From a virus: DNA of 23,242 nt. Each line of letters begins with the position of its first letter. The first letter of the stretch is position 1. The translations under genes and the position numbers were made by a program. Below, one piece after another: positions 15,324 to 21,379 of the stretch. A model generated the notes under the pieces. It saw only the letters and a program-made list of their open reading frames with translations. It was not told the origin of the DNA and made no database searches. The stretch is from positions 1 through 23,242 of the IMG/VR virus record IMGVR_UViG_3300047552_000527; one strand, written 5' to 3'.

Positions 15324-15509
15324 TTATGCCGCCAGTGATGAAAAGTCTGGTAATACTTCCTGCCTTGCCTCAAGCTGATGACTATAAACAACCAGCGTAC
15401 CGTTCAGCCGCCGACTAAACTTAATGCCAAGGTTGTCCAGTTCCTTCATCTGTGCGGAAGGTCTGTGCTTGCCAGTAAGAGTTCTTATTTCATCTTCTGT
15501 AAGTATCAT
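15324..15509 (-). CDS. DUF4224 family protein
   Basis: A 61-residue protein matching the DUF4224 pattern: ILTEDEIRTLTGKHRPSAQM (acidic E-[ILV]-xx-LTGK-x-R-x-SAQ), then LDNLGIKFSRRLNGTLVVY. These short proteins are found near integrases and excision functions in many proteobacterial prophages; a DNA-binding role in excision or integration control is suspected but not established. GGGAG eight bases before the ATG is the ribosome site. It is a few genes upstream of the integrase in the same leftward operon and may start a sub-operon, since a possible promoter lies just upstream. Confidence 0.8.
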   Translation of the reverse strand: MILTEDEIRTLTGKHRPSAQMKELDNLGIKFSRRLNGTLVVYSHQLEARQEVLPDFSSLAA

Positions 15510-15553
15510 TTAATAACTCCCTACCTTATTTAACCTTAATGGGTGGGGCGCAC

Positions 15554-15584
15554 AATCTATTTCGGCATCGGCTCACTGCGTCAA
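15554..15584 (-). promoter_or_regulatory. Weak candidate promoter for DUF4224-to-int segment
   Basis: Read leftwards, TTGACG at 15584-15579 matches five of six -35 positions, and TAGATT at 15559-15554 lies 19 bases on. The spacing is long and the -10 imperfect. It falls in the only sizeable intergenic space (15510-15635) of the lower operon, which otherwise shows no gene. Confidence 0.25.
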
Positions 15585-15635
15585 AGCCTTCGCAAACAGC
15601 ATTAGCTGATATGCCTTATTCTCTGCCCCGTAAAC

Positions 15636-15881
15636 TTATTGCAACATCCCCCGCGCTTTATCCATCATCTTCTCTGCTTCCGGTGCATCGAAGTCAGAGC
15701 AGAAGTCATACGCCTCCACAATCTCGCGGAGCATGGCGCGGCAGGTTTTTGCATCTCTTACTATTGCTCTCGCCCCTTTAAAATCAGCAAGTGTTAGTCC
15801 GTGGTCTTTCCAATCGTCGTTAGATAAGTCTGCAAAGTTATCAAGGCAGAACTGCAACGCTTCCATGTGGCTCTGTTTCAT
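15636..15881 (-). CDS. Small helical early protein
   Basis: An 81-residue predicted helical protein (MKQSHMEALQFCLDNFADLS; then GARAIVRDAKTCRAMLREIV). A perfect AGGAGG lies ten bases or fewer before the ATG at 15881, so I choose that start over the in-frame one 15 codons upstream. There is no motif of known function and no membrane segment. The gene lies 34 bp after the HNH gene and before the 126-bp gap preceding DUF4224. Function unknown. Confidence 0.65.
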   Translation of the reverse strand: MKQSHMEALQFCLDNFADLSNDDWKDHGLTLADFKGARAIVRDAKTCRAMLREIVEAYDFCSDFDAPEAEKMMDKARGMLQ

Positions 15882-15915
15882 TTTTGATTCCTCCTGACTG
15901 ATATACGTTTGATAG

Positions 15916-16404
15916 TTACTTTTCACAACCTATTCCAGTAACCTTGCTCCATGTTTTGCCTAGATAAATGTCACCTATTGAAACGATGGTCACGCCGTAT
16001 TTTTCTGCCAGTTCCTTTATAGTGAATTTGTCTTTTAGAGCAACTATGTCTAAAACGTCTGACGGAGAAAGTTTTGCTGTATGAGTTAGATGCGGATTCT
16101 CTTGAATAAAGTACCTTCCTTTATCAGCGCAGTCCTTCATGTTTTCACTTCTTGTTCCTATGAACAAATGATTAGGATTTACACATAAAGGGTTGTCACA
16201 GGTATGGCACACGTCCATGCCATCTGGAACTTCACCAACAAACAGAAGATGCGATGCCCTACTGGCAACTATTGTTTTACCGTTATAGTAAAACTGACCG
16301 TATGCCCTTGGGTGTTCTCGCGGTCGAGTTGTAGCTCCTTTCCAAATCCAGCACGATTCAGTCTTTTCAACTTTCTTCATAAACCGTTCTAGTTCATTAG
16401 CCAT
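15916..16404 (-). CDS. HNH endonuclease with C-terminal helix-turn-helix (homing type)
   Basis: A 162-residue free-standing HNH endonuclease. The nuclease core is CHTCDNPLCVNPNHLFIGT (residues 66-84), with His67 and His79 catalytic and Cys66/69/74 likely structural. It is preceded by the CWIWKG and YGQF strands typical of this class. A C-terminal helix-turn-helix (ELAEKYGVTIVSIGDIYLGK, about 131-150) would give DNA specificity, like the repeats in I-HmuI/IENR1-type homing enzymes. It overlaps the end of the preceding gene by eight bases. Such enzymes nick DNA and spread their own gene into related phages. It has probably been inserted into this operon of small genes. Confidence 0.88.
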   Translation of the reverse strand: MANELERFMKKVEKTESCWIWKGATTRPREHPRAYGQFYYNGKTIVASRASHLLFVGEVPDGMDVCHTCDNPLCVNPNHLFIGTRSENMKDCADKGRYFIQENPHLTHTAKLSPSDVLDIVALKDKFTIKELAEKYGVTIVSIGDIYLGKTWSKVTGIGCEK

Positions 16405-16591
16405 TTTTGCTTTCCTTCAAAACTTTTATTTCTTCCTCAAGAGCCGACACCTTGGCTTGTAGTGCTTCGACTGTTGCTTGGTCGTATAGTCCAACCTTGC
16501 ACCCCCATTCTTCAGCGTCTTCTATTGTTCTAGCAAACTGCATATATGGAAATCCTTTGCTCCATGCAACTGGCTTTATATCGTCACTCAT
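16397..16591 (-). CDS. Small early phage protein with C-terminal coiled coil
   Basis: A 64-residue protein starting MSDDIKPVAWSKGFPYMQFA and containing VGLYDQATVEALQAKVSAL followed by a short Glu/Lys coiled coil. The PVAW...LYDQATVEAL pattern is common in small early-region proteins of proteobacterial prophages; function is unknown. Both ends overlap neighbours: its ATG shares ATGA with the preceding gene and its stop lies eight bases inside the HNH gene start. Confidence 0.65.
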   Translation of the reverse strand: MSDDIKPVAWSKGFPYMQFARTIEDAEEWGCKVGLYDQATVEALQAKVSALEEEIKVLKESKNG

Positions 16592-16758
16592 TTCTTATCT
16601 CCCTTGCAAGCTATACGCAAAGCCTCTGTCCACGTACACCGAAGCTGATGTTGAATACGTTTTGCTTCAACTATCTCGCTCTGCGCTTTTGCAGACATAG
16701 ACTTTTTCTCAATCGTAAAGTCAGTTGACCCATACGTTGCGTGTGCTAATAGACTCAT
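16588..16758 (-). CDS. 56-residue basic early protein
   Basis: A gene too short to stand out by length, but fixed by ATGA overlaps at both ends and a good ribosome site (AAGGGAGATGAG). The product starts MSLLAHATYGSTDFTIEKKS and ends with QLRCTWTEALRIACKGDKK, a helical, basic tail like that of several unnamed prophage early proteins. No enzymatic motif or membrane segment is seen. It is presumably co-expressed with its neighbours; function unknown. Confidence 0.65.
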   Translation of the reverse strand: MSLLAHATYGSTDFTIEKKSMSAKAQSEIVEAKRIQHQLRCTWTEALRIACKGDKK

Positions 16759-16985
16759 TTCTCATCTCCCTTTAGTGCGCGGATGTTGTGGGCATACCCA
16801 GCGTCATTGCTTTCCATGTAGTCCGCAGCCTCATCCAACGTCCTGTTCCGTATCTCGGTGGCGAAGGCGATGAGTTCTTGGTGGAGAAATCTAAACTGAA
16901 ATACATTGTCGTCAGGATGCCCCGTATAAAACTCGTACATGAAGCCGTGCTTGCGGGCTAGTTCTATGATTTCTTCCGGTTTCAT
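16755..16985 (-). CDS. Small early phage protein
   Basis: A 76-residue, mostly helical protein (MKPEEIIELARKHGFMYEFY; LIAFATEIRNRTLDEAADYM; ending IRALKGDEK). The ELARKHG and FA..IRNRTLDEAA segments recur in small, unnamed prophage proteins. There is no catalytic motif. It is linked by ATGA overlaps to the methyltransferase C-terminal piece before it and to the 56-residue gene after it. Function unknown. Confidence 0.65.
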   Translation of the reverse strand: MKPEEIIELARKHGFMYEFYTGHPDDNVFQFRFLHQELIAFATEIRNRTLDEAADYMESNDAGYAHNIRALKGDEK

Positions 16986-17284
16986 TTAATCTCACTCACT
17001 TGTTGTATCCGTATCCCTATCCACTCCATGACGTTTGTCGCCATCGAATTCCCAAGCGCCTTGTATCGTGGGCCGTCTGGTGTAGGTTTGCCGTTTGGCA
17101 TAATGTCGGTGTATCCGTCAGGGAAGCCCTGTAGTCTTTCGCACTCTGTTGGCGTTAATCGACGAACGGACATTCCCGTCTTAACTGCTGGCGTTTTACT
17201 TTTATCAAGCGTAGGAGTTACATCCTCACTAACGCTTGCTCCTTGCTGGCTACTGTTCTGCCATCCAAAAGCTATATCGTTCAT
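16982..17284 (-). CDS. Cytosine-C5 DNA methyltransferase, C-terminal part (motifs IX-X)
   Basis: A 100-residue reading frame carrying the end of a C5-cytosine methyltransferase: motif IX RRLTPTECERLQGFPDGYT (residues about 41-59) and motif X LGNSMATNVMEWIG (about 77-90). The first 35 residues, with NSSQQGASVSEDVTPTLDKS, look like the end of the target-recognition region. It cannot act alone because the SAM pocket and catalytic Cys are in the upstream frame. Its ATG shares ATGA with the end of the bridging frame, so it could be made as a separate subunit by coupled translation, as in the naturally split M.AquI. Alternatively it is the relic of a frameshift. Confidence 0.78.
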   Translation of the reverse strand: MNDIAFGWQNSSQQGASVSEDVTPTLDKSKTPAVKTGMSVRRLTPTECERLQGFPDGYTDIMPNGKPTPDGPRYKALGNSMATNVMEWIGIRIQQVSEIK

Positions 17285-17360
17285 TTGCTCACCACAAAGT
17301 TTTCAGTTTCAAAGTCCATGCGATTCTTGGTTATCAGGCATCTTGCAACTGACAAACAAT
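17281..17360 (-). pseudogene. Out-of-frame bridging segment of the methyltransferase
   Basis: In the third leftward frame the segment immediately after the G tract reads DCLSVARCLITKNRM then DFETENFVVSK before a stop. That is the usual recognition-domain sequence of phage cytosine methyltransferases (V-A-R-x-L-T-x-K...D-E-T-E-x-F-V). It is therefore the true continuation of the N-terminal part, displaced by one base. A tract of 10 or 13 G, instead of 12, would join them. Its stop overlaps the next ATG. Confidence 0.6.
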
Positions 17361-18158
17361 CCCCCCCCCCCCGTTGATATGCTGGTTATCCTGACCAAGT
17401 TTTGTTGCGTAGCTTGTGTCTAGGGTAGGGGCAACGTCAGCACAAACAACTGGCGTTTCAACATCTAAATCAAATCCACCATCTCTTGCCAACAATGTTT
17501 GCGCTACGCATTCTTCATGGTTGTTGCGACTGATTTCAAAGCGTGCTGCAATTGTTGCGGAAGGTTCTTCCCCCTTTTTTCTGCTCGGCGCAGGATGCCC
17601 CGACAAGCTGTGGCGCTCAAAAAGAACCGCTGCGGCACGTTGCCAACTTCCAAGATGTCCGACAACGAACACACGCCTTCTTCGTTGTGGAACGGCGCGA
17701 GGGAAAGTGGGTGTTCTGGTAAATTGAGCGTCAAGGACTCGGTAAGAGTACCCATACCCGCACTCTGCCAACCCGCGAAGGAAGGTGGCAAAATCTCTTC
17801 CTCCGTTGGATGACAGCACTCCAGGAACGTTCTCCCAAAGAACCCAAGTGGGGCGATACTTTGCAGCAATGGCAAGATAGGTAAGCATGAGGTTGCCACG
17901 CGGGTCATCCAGTCCTTTTCTAAGTCCAGCAACACTGAATGATTGGCAGGGGGTTCCTCCAACGAGAACATCGATAGTTGCATCAGGCCACTCCTTAAAT
18001 TTAGTCATATCGCCCCAATTTGGAACGTCTGGGTAATGGTGCGCTAACACCTTGCAAGGGAACGGCTCAACCTCGCTAAAAGCAACTGGCTCCCAACCTA
18101 GCTTGTGCCACGCTACGGATGCCGCTTCAATGCCAGAGCAAACTGACAGGTATTTCAC
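17334..18158 (-). CDS. Cytosine-C5 DNA methyltransferase, N-terminal catalytic part
   Basis: A 274-residue frame with the catalytic half of a C5-cytosine methyltransferase: motif I (SVCSGIEAASVAWHKLG, SAM binding, residues 5-21), motif IV with catalytic Cys71 (GGTPCQSFS), motif VI Glu-Asn-Val at 109-111 (WENVPGV) and motif VIII QRRRR (158-162). The recognition region then runs to HINGGGG and, with 12 G bases, leaves the proper frame and stops after ten residues. As written it lacks motifs IX and X and should be inactive alone. Intact, it would methylate cytosine in phage DNA, probably as anti-restriction protection. Its start overlaps the preceding gene by ATGA. Confidence 0.85.
   Translation of the reverse strand: MKYLSVCSGIEAASVAWHKLGWEPVAFSEVEPFPCKVLAHHYPDVPNWGDMTKFKEWPDATIDVLVGGTPCQSFSVAGLRKGLDDPRGNLMLTYLAIAAKYRPTWVLWENVPGVLSSNGGRDFATFLRGLAECGYGYSYRVLDAQFTRTPTFPRAVPQRRRRVFVVGHLGSWQRAAAVLFERHSLSGHPAPSRKKGEEPSATIAARFEISRNNHEECVAQTLLARDGGFDLDVETPVVCADVAPTLDTSYATKLGQDNQHINGGGGIVCQLQDA
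17361..17372 (-). repeat. 12-base homopolymer (G12 on coding strand), possible phase-variation tract
   Basis: Twelve consecutive C on the + strand, read as G12 in the methyltransferase gene. It follows the codons for HIN and precedes the point where coding sense moves to another frame. Tracts of this length slip during replication, so the gene would be on at 10 or 13 G and off at 12. A homopolymer length error in sequencing or assembly is an equally simple explanation. Confidence 0.9.
17504..17983 (-). CDS. Overlapping alternative-frame gene within the methyltransferase
   Basis: A 159-residue open frame entirely inside the methyltransferase gene on the same strand in a different frame. Its C-terminal half reads VCSLSDILEVGNVPQRFFLS then ATACRGILRRAEKRGKNLP, which I recognise from stand-alone phage proteins of unknown function (C-S-L-S-D-I-L...FLS..AC.GILRRAEKRGK.LP). 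Its first part (MQLSMFSLEEPPANHSV) also resembles database proteins derived from this same frame. The two frames share DNA over methyltransferase motifs IV to VIII and the start of the recognition region. It is either an overprinted gene or an annotation ghost carried by methyltransferase conservation; no clear ribosome site decides. Confidence 0.4.
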   Translation of the reverse strand: MQLSMFSLEEPPANHSVLLDLEKDWMTRVATSCLPILPLLQSIAPLGFFGRTFLECCHPTEEEILPPSFAGWQSAGMGTLTESLTLNLPEHPLSLAPFHNEEGVCSLSDILEVGNVPQRFFLSATACRGILRRAEKRGKNLPQQLQHALKSVATTMKNA

Positions 18159-18418
18159 TCACGCTCTCCTGTAAACACTTCAAAATCTGCAACTGGCTTC
18201 AGGCTATCAACGTACTCATCGTCGTATGGCTTATTGCATCCAGCGCACCGCTTATCGCTTGCCTTCGCGTCATACCTGCACTTTGTACTCATTGCCATAG
18301 GCCAGTTCACCGTGTAGGTCTGCGAATGACTAACCACTGTAGGCATCTGTTTAGGCTTTGTCTGATGGCAACCGTATGGATGCATTGGCATCAAGACGTT
18401 GTTTACTTTTATGGTCAT
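18155..18418 (-). CDS. Cys-rich small early protein
   Basis: An 87-residue protein starting MTIKVNNVLMPMHPYGCHQT. It contains PYGCHQTKPK and, later, KCRYDAKASDKRCAGCNKPY, so Cys and His residues could form a zinc-binding knuckle. The start at 18418 is chosen for its AAGGA seven bases upstream; the frame extends further without a ribosome site. The stop overlaps the methyltransferase start by ATGA, so the two are coupled. It lies 72 bp after the SSB gene. Function unknown. Confidence 0.6.
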   Translation of the reverse strand: MTIKVNNVLMPMHPYGCHQTKPKQMPTVVSHSQTYTVNWPMAMSTKCRYDAKASDKRCAGCNKPYDDEYVDSLKPVADFEVFTGERE

Positions 18419-18490
18419 AAATATGTCCTTAAACGGATTTATGCGGGGACACAGGACATAACCGTTATTTAGCAAAGGAGCCAAATGTCT

Positions 18491-18892
18491 TTAAAAAGGT
18501 AAATCATTGTCCAATTCAGCTATGCCGCCAGTTTCATCCGGTATAACGTCCTGCGTCATACCCTTACCGCCAAGCATTACCATTTTTTCCGCGACTACTT
18601 CTGTGGTGTACTGGTCAACGCCTTCTTTGTTTTTCCACTTCCGAGTTTGCAAGCGGCCTTCTAGGTAAACGCTTGAGCCTTTCTTCAAATACTCACCAGC
18701 AATTTCAGCTTGCCGACCAAACATCACAATGCGTACCCACTCGGTATGCTCTACCTTGTTACCGTCTTTACCTTTGCGGGATTCAGTGACGGCAATTGAA
18801 AAGTTGCACATTCCATCCCCGCTAGGCAGGAAACGCACTTCTGGAGACTTCCCTAGATTGCCAATAAAAATGCATTTATTAACTGCGGCCAT
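18491..18892 (-). CDS. ssb: Single-stranded DNA-binding protein
   Basis: A 133-residue SSB of the bacterial/phage OB-fold type. It opens with [20 protein letters not shown], continues with FSIAVTE and [20 protein letters not shown], then [16 protein letters not shown] and ends in the acidic tip DNDLPF, which recruits partner proteins. It should coat ssDNA during recombination and replication, acting with the exonuclease and annealase encoded just upstream. At 133 residues it is shorter than host SSB (about 170-180), with a short linker. Its first 14 bases overlap the end of the HNH gene, an unusual arrangement that suggests the HNH gene was inserted directly before it. Confidence 0.95.
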   Translation of the reverse strand: MAAVNKCIFIGNLGKSPEVRFLPSGDGMCNFSIAVTESRKGKDGNKVEHTEWVRIVMFGRQAEIAGEYLKKGSSVYLEGRLQTRKWKNKEGVDQYTTEVVAEKMVMLGGKGMTQDVIPDETGGIAELDNDLPF

Positions 18893-19271
18893 TTGCTGCC
18901 CTTTCTAAGTTATGTAAGCGAGTATGCTCACCGTGCTTCATTAAAATTAAATTTTCTAATCTGTTATCTGTTTTTATGTGGTTAATATGATGAACGGCCT
19001 CATCATCTTTAACTTCTCGGCCTATATGTTCTTCAATAATTAATCTGTGCTGCTGTTTCCATCCTGTTTTTGTTTTCTCTAGCACATATCCCTTTTGTTT
19101 ATGTATGCGTTTTGCACCTATTGGTCTTGAGTTGTTTTTATTCCTAGCTTGAAGAACGCAAGTTTTACAAGTCCAGCGCCCTGAACGCTTAACAACTACG
19201 TTAATCTGTTTTTTTGTTCTTTCGTATTTCCTTCCGCAGCACGGGCAAGCAATCGTTACAATTGCGGCCAT
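18879..19271 (-). CDS. HNH endonuclease with N-terminal zinc finger
   Basis: A 130-residue HNH endonuclease. The N-terminus has paired cysteines (CPCC at 9-12 and CKTC at 35-38), likely a zinc-finger DNA-binding module. The core is [18 protein letters not shown] (residues 94-111), with His94/95, Asn103 and Asn107, followed by [10 protein letters not shown] (112-121). It is a free-standing homing-type nuclease, probably inserted between the exonuclease and SSB genes. The stop of the exonuclease and this start share one base region (19271), and its last codons overlap the SSB start. It and SSB both begin ATGGCCGCA, perhaps preserving the ribosome-start context. Confidence 0.88.
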   Translation of the reverse strand: MAAIVTIACPCCGRKYERTKKQINVVVKRSGRWTCKTCVLQARNKNNSRPIGAKRIHKQKGYVLEKTKTGWKQQHRLIIEEHIGREVKDDEAVHHINHIKTDNRLENLILMKHGEHTRLHNLERAANGRS

Positions 19272-19873
19272 TAGAGTTTCTCCAATTTGTTAATAATTTC
19301 GTTTACTTCATCCAAAAACTTTGTCACCTCTGCTTCCAATTCAGCGATGTATTCATCCTCTCTTTGGTAGCGGACAATGAGTAACTTGTGCTTGTCTGGT
19401 AGCCTGCTATCAAAGCTAACAAAGTCGCACCACTCCGAACCTGTGCAAGCCATTTGCCAACTCATCTGAGGCTTGTACTTTTCAGGCACTTTTCCTGCTA
19501 ACAGGTAGTCAATATGCGTTGCGGTATTCGGGCATTTAATTTCGATAAGGTTGCCACCTACAAAACCATCTGGACTAGCCCCTGCCCACTCAATACGGGG
19601 ATGGTGTACAAACCCTACCTCTGTTACCAAGTCACCCGTTTTAGCCTCATACGCTGCCCTTGCAAGAGGTTCAGTTTCTGTTCCCCACTGCATAGCGGCG
19701 TTGCTGAAACTCTCGGCTGGTTGACCAGTAAGTCTTTCAGCTACCAACTGAGCAATGTAATTCGCCCGTGAAGCTGAGTAACCTGTCTTAGTCTTGGCTA
19801 CTACGTCCGCAACTCTGGACGCAGTAACCTTGCCAGCGCGGGTTTTAAACCATTCTTCTGTGCGTTGCTCCAT
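19271..19873 (-). CDS. YqaJ/lambda-type exonuclease
   Basis: A 200-residue nuclease of the YqaJ viral recombinase (lambda Exo-like, PD-(D/E)XK) family that resects one strand of duplex DNA. Motifs: QRTEEWFKTRAGKVTASR at the N-terminus, WGTETEP (residues 63-69), SPDG with Asp102, EIK with Glu111 and Lys113, and Gln136/Gln140 of QMSWQMACTG. All metal-binding residues are present. Length is typical (about 200-220). It follows the ERF annealase by two bases, so the pair forms a two-component recombination system like lambda Exo/Beta, working with the SSB encoded downstream. Confidence 0.93.
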   Translation of the reverse strand: MEQRTEEWFKTRAGKVTASRVADVVAKTKTGYSASRANYIAQLVAERLTGQPAESFSNAAMQWGTETEPLARAAYEAKTGDLVTEVGFVHHPRIEWAGASPDGFVGGNLIEIKCPNTATHIDYLLAGKVPEKYKPQMSWQMACTGSEWCDFVSFDSRLPDKHKLLIVRYQREDEYIAELEAEVTKFLDEVNEIINKLEKL

Positions 19874-19875
19874 GA

Positions 19876-20442
19876 TTAAGCCTGTGTCGCAATCATGGAA
19901 TCCGCAGAATCCGCAATTGCCTTCAGTTCGTTAATAATTTCATGGTCAGTAGGGCGCATATTCTCTTTGGTTGACTTCCATGCCTCTCTGAATGCGGCAG
20001 TACCCTTTGCTGCGGCTTTCTTCAGGTTTTCATACCCAATGTTAGCCACTGGCTTTGAAGTCTTTACATAGGGCTTTGCGGCGTTTCCATCGTCATCCTC
20101 TGGCGCAATTCCACAGGCTGCCATCAAGCTATAACGTCTTGCGTAAGTCAGCGCCGAACCGTACCCCTGCGGGTCATTCTTAGCGGCTGGAACGTGCAAT
20201 TTCCCTGCGGACAACTGTTCGCCAGATTCGTGGATAAACACGGTTTCAATAATTACCCCGTCATCACATTCGTGAGTGCCTTGCAGAAGGAAAATGCCGT
20301 TGTCGTTGAGTGCGTCAATAACAGCCTCTACGCAACCATCCAGCCCGACATACTTGCTTTTAAAGTGCGGGTTAGTATTTGTCTTGAGTGCAGGGGCAAA
20401 TGACTTCTGCGCTTTAACCAGTGCTTGTGCTATTGCTTTCAT
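19876..20442 (-). CDS. erf: ERF-family single-strand annealing recombinase
   Basis: A 188-residue protein of the ERF (essential recombination function) family, first known from phage P22, which anneals complementary single strands. Typical features: ALVKAQKSFAPALKTNTNPH with FKSKYVGLDG at residues 8-36, an alternating beta section (IFLLQGTHE...VIIETVFIHESGE) and the signature YGSALTYARRYSLMAACGIA (94-113), ending in DDDGN. A Lys-rich tail (residues about 125-188) follows. The gene is linked by ATGA to the 58-residue gene before it and followed two bases later by its exonuclease partner. Confidence 0.93.
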   Translation of the reverse strand: MKAIAQALVKAQKSFAPALKTNTNPHFKSKYVGLDGCVEAVIDALNDNGIFLLQGTHECDDGVIIETVFIHESGEQLSAGKLHVPAAKNDPQGYGSALTYARRYSLMAACGIAPEDDDGNAAKPYVKTSKPVANIGYENLKKAAAKGTAAFREAWKSTKENMRPTDHEIINELKAIADSADSMIATQA

Positions 20443-20615
20443 TTCTCTACTCCTAAAAATTCGGTCTTAGTCTTGAGCCACGTTTCAACTTCTGCCCATG
20501 CCGCTTCTTCTTCTAACTCTTTCCTCTGAGCGTAAAGTGCTTGGGTGATTGATTCGTTGTGCATGGCTTCTTCCTCTAACTCTTGCTGTTGCCGCCAATC
20601 CGCGCCGTTATCCAT
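20439..20615 (-). CDS. 58-residue acidic helical protein
   Basis: A short gene linked by overlap to both neighbours: eight bases with the preceding gene and ATGA with ERF. The product is highly acidic and helical: MDNGADWRQQQELEEEAMHN, then RKELEEEAAWAEVETWLKTK. Two copies of a QELEEEA/KELEEEA motif (residues 11-17 and 32-38) indicate a small internal repeat. No membrane segment or catalytic motif. Function unknown; co-translation with ERF may hint at a recombination accessory role. Confidence 0.62.
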   Translation of the reverse strand: MDNGADWRQQQELEEEAMHNESITQALYAQRKELEEEAAWAEVETWLKTKTEFLGVEK

Positions 20616-20838
20616 TGCAAGCCCCCTTTACAGGACAAATAAGTTGAACAGTCTTAATTTCCTCAACGCCTTTGCATACCAGCCACGCCTCGCTGTTTTT
20701 TCCAATCATTTCCCCATTGATGCAGGAATTAAACTGGCGATTAACTTCTGCTAATTCATCATTGGCACTAACAAGTGCTTGGGCCAAGCAGAAGGTGATG
20801 AACATAAAAAACCCTAGCGCCCACTCAATTGCTTTCAT
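20608..20838 (-). CDS. Small exported or membrane-anchored protein
   Basis: A 76-residue protein with a basic start and a hydrophobic helix (MKAIEWALGFFMFITFCLAQ, residues about 5-22) ending near ALVSAND, which reads like a signal peptide or anchor. The mature part has four cysteines apart from the one in the helix (Cys39, Cys55, Cys68, Cys74), suitable for disulphides in the periplasm. It overlaps the previous gene by ATGA and the next by eight bases. Possible roles such as superinfection exclusion are speculation; no family recognised. Confidence 0.6.
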   Translation of the reverse strand: MKAIEWALGFFMFITFCLAQALVSANDELAEVNRQFNSCINGEMIGKNSEAWLVCKGVEEIKTVQLICPVKGACNG

Positions 20839-21026
20839 GCCGCCACCAGTTCATTAACCTTGTTGGCTAATACCGTGCCAACTTGGACAAACCCTTTTAA
20901 TTCTTCACAGTCGCAAACAATGGCCTGTGTTTTTTCTTGGTTGATAAACAAGTGCGCGTTGTGGTCTCTGGCATCCCGCAAAACCTCGCTTACAAGTTCG
21001 TGACCAAATACAAGTCGTGTGTACAT
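20835..21026 (-). CDS. Small early protein
   Basis: A 63-residue protein starting MYTRLVFGHELVSEVLRDAR. It looks like an alpha/beta mini-domain: a helix (LVSEVLRDARDHNAHLF), a strand (TQAIVCDCEEL) and a helix (TVLANKVNELVAA). GGGGAG eight bases before ATG 21026 supports this start; the frame extends 35 codons upstream, but there it overlaps the previous gene without a ribosome site. The stop overlaps the next gene by ATGA. Function unknown. Confidence 0.6.
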   Translation of the reverse strand: MYTRLVFGHELVSEVLRDARDHNAHLFINQEKTQAIVCDCEELKGFVQVGTVLANKVNELVAA

Positions 21027-21030
21027 TTGA

Positions 21031-21273
21031 TTACTCCCCGTAAAAGGCTTCGTTTTGAATGGCGATTTCAACTTGACGCGCCACGTATGTAGTGAACTTG
21101 GCTTCTTCAGCCAGCCAATCTTTGAATTCAAGGTCAGACAAGTTGCCGTGATTCATCTGGGCAATCTTGCAGAAAAATGTTTCGGGGTCGGAATCGTAAA
21201 TTGATTCGATTACTTCGGTTTGCAGAATGGCTTGCTGCGCCATATCTTCGGTAAGGTCGTTTATGTTTAGCAC
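21031..21273 (-). CDS. First gene of the leftward early operon
   Basis: An 80-residue acidic protein (MLNINDLTEDMAQQAILQTE; then NLSDLEFKDWLAEEAKFTTY). The GTG at 21273 is selected because a perfect AGGAGG lies seven bases upstream. The longer frame back to 21372 would run through both left operators and the promoter, so it is not a coding start. It is the first gene behind the left promoter, with a leader hairpin between. Position recalls early regulators or host-takeover proteins, but no family is recognised. Confidence 0.7.
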   Translation of the reverse strand: MLNINDLTEDMAQQAILQTEVIESIYDSDPETFFCKIAQMNHGNLSDLEFKDWLAEEAKFTTYVARQVEIAIQNEAFYGE

Positions 21274-21292
21274 TTGGTTGCCTCCTTTTCGT

Positions 21293-21311
21293 CCGCTTCG
21301 AAATGAAACGG
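21293..21311 (-). other. Leader hairpin of the leftward early transcript
   Basis: In the leftward RNA, CCGTTTC, loop ATTTC, GAAGCGG forms seven pairs with one G-U. It lies between the predicted leftward transcription start (about 21315) and the AGGAGG ribosome site of the first gene. It is complementary only in that orientation. It may tune translation or bind an antitermination factor. Confidence 0.4.
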
Positions 21312-21321
21312 TATGGGAAGC

Positions 21322-21373
21322 ATTTTGCGCCCACGCAAAAAGAAAAGCAACAATTATTTTGCGTACGTGCAAA
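21322..21373 (-). promoter_or_regulatory. Left operator pair and early promoter (OL/PL-like)
   Basis: Two near-palindromic sites, TTTGCGTACGTGCAAA (21358-21373) and TTTGCGCCCACGCAAA (21324-21339), have centres 34 bp apart. Read leftwards, TTGCTT (21350-21345), a 17-base spacer and CAAAAT (21327-21322) form a possible promoter. The -10 overlaps the lower operator, so a bound repressor would block it. The arrangement mirrors the pair on the other side of the repressor gene. Confidence 0.7.
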
Positions 21374-21379
21374 CTTTTT

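Noticed and set aside
15539-15781. 80-codon rightward open frame across the DUF4224 gap
   Set aside because: Low-complexity Ser/Leu/Arg product without ribosome site, antisense to a better supported leftward gene.
17416-17813. Rightward open frames opposite the methyltransferase
   Set aside because: No coherent protein pattern or start signals; they are explained by the GC-rich methyltransferase codons.
21274-21372. N-terminal extension of the first leftward early gene to 21372
   Set aside because: It would translate the left operators and promoter; GTG 21273 has a perfect AGGAGG at good distance.
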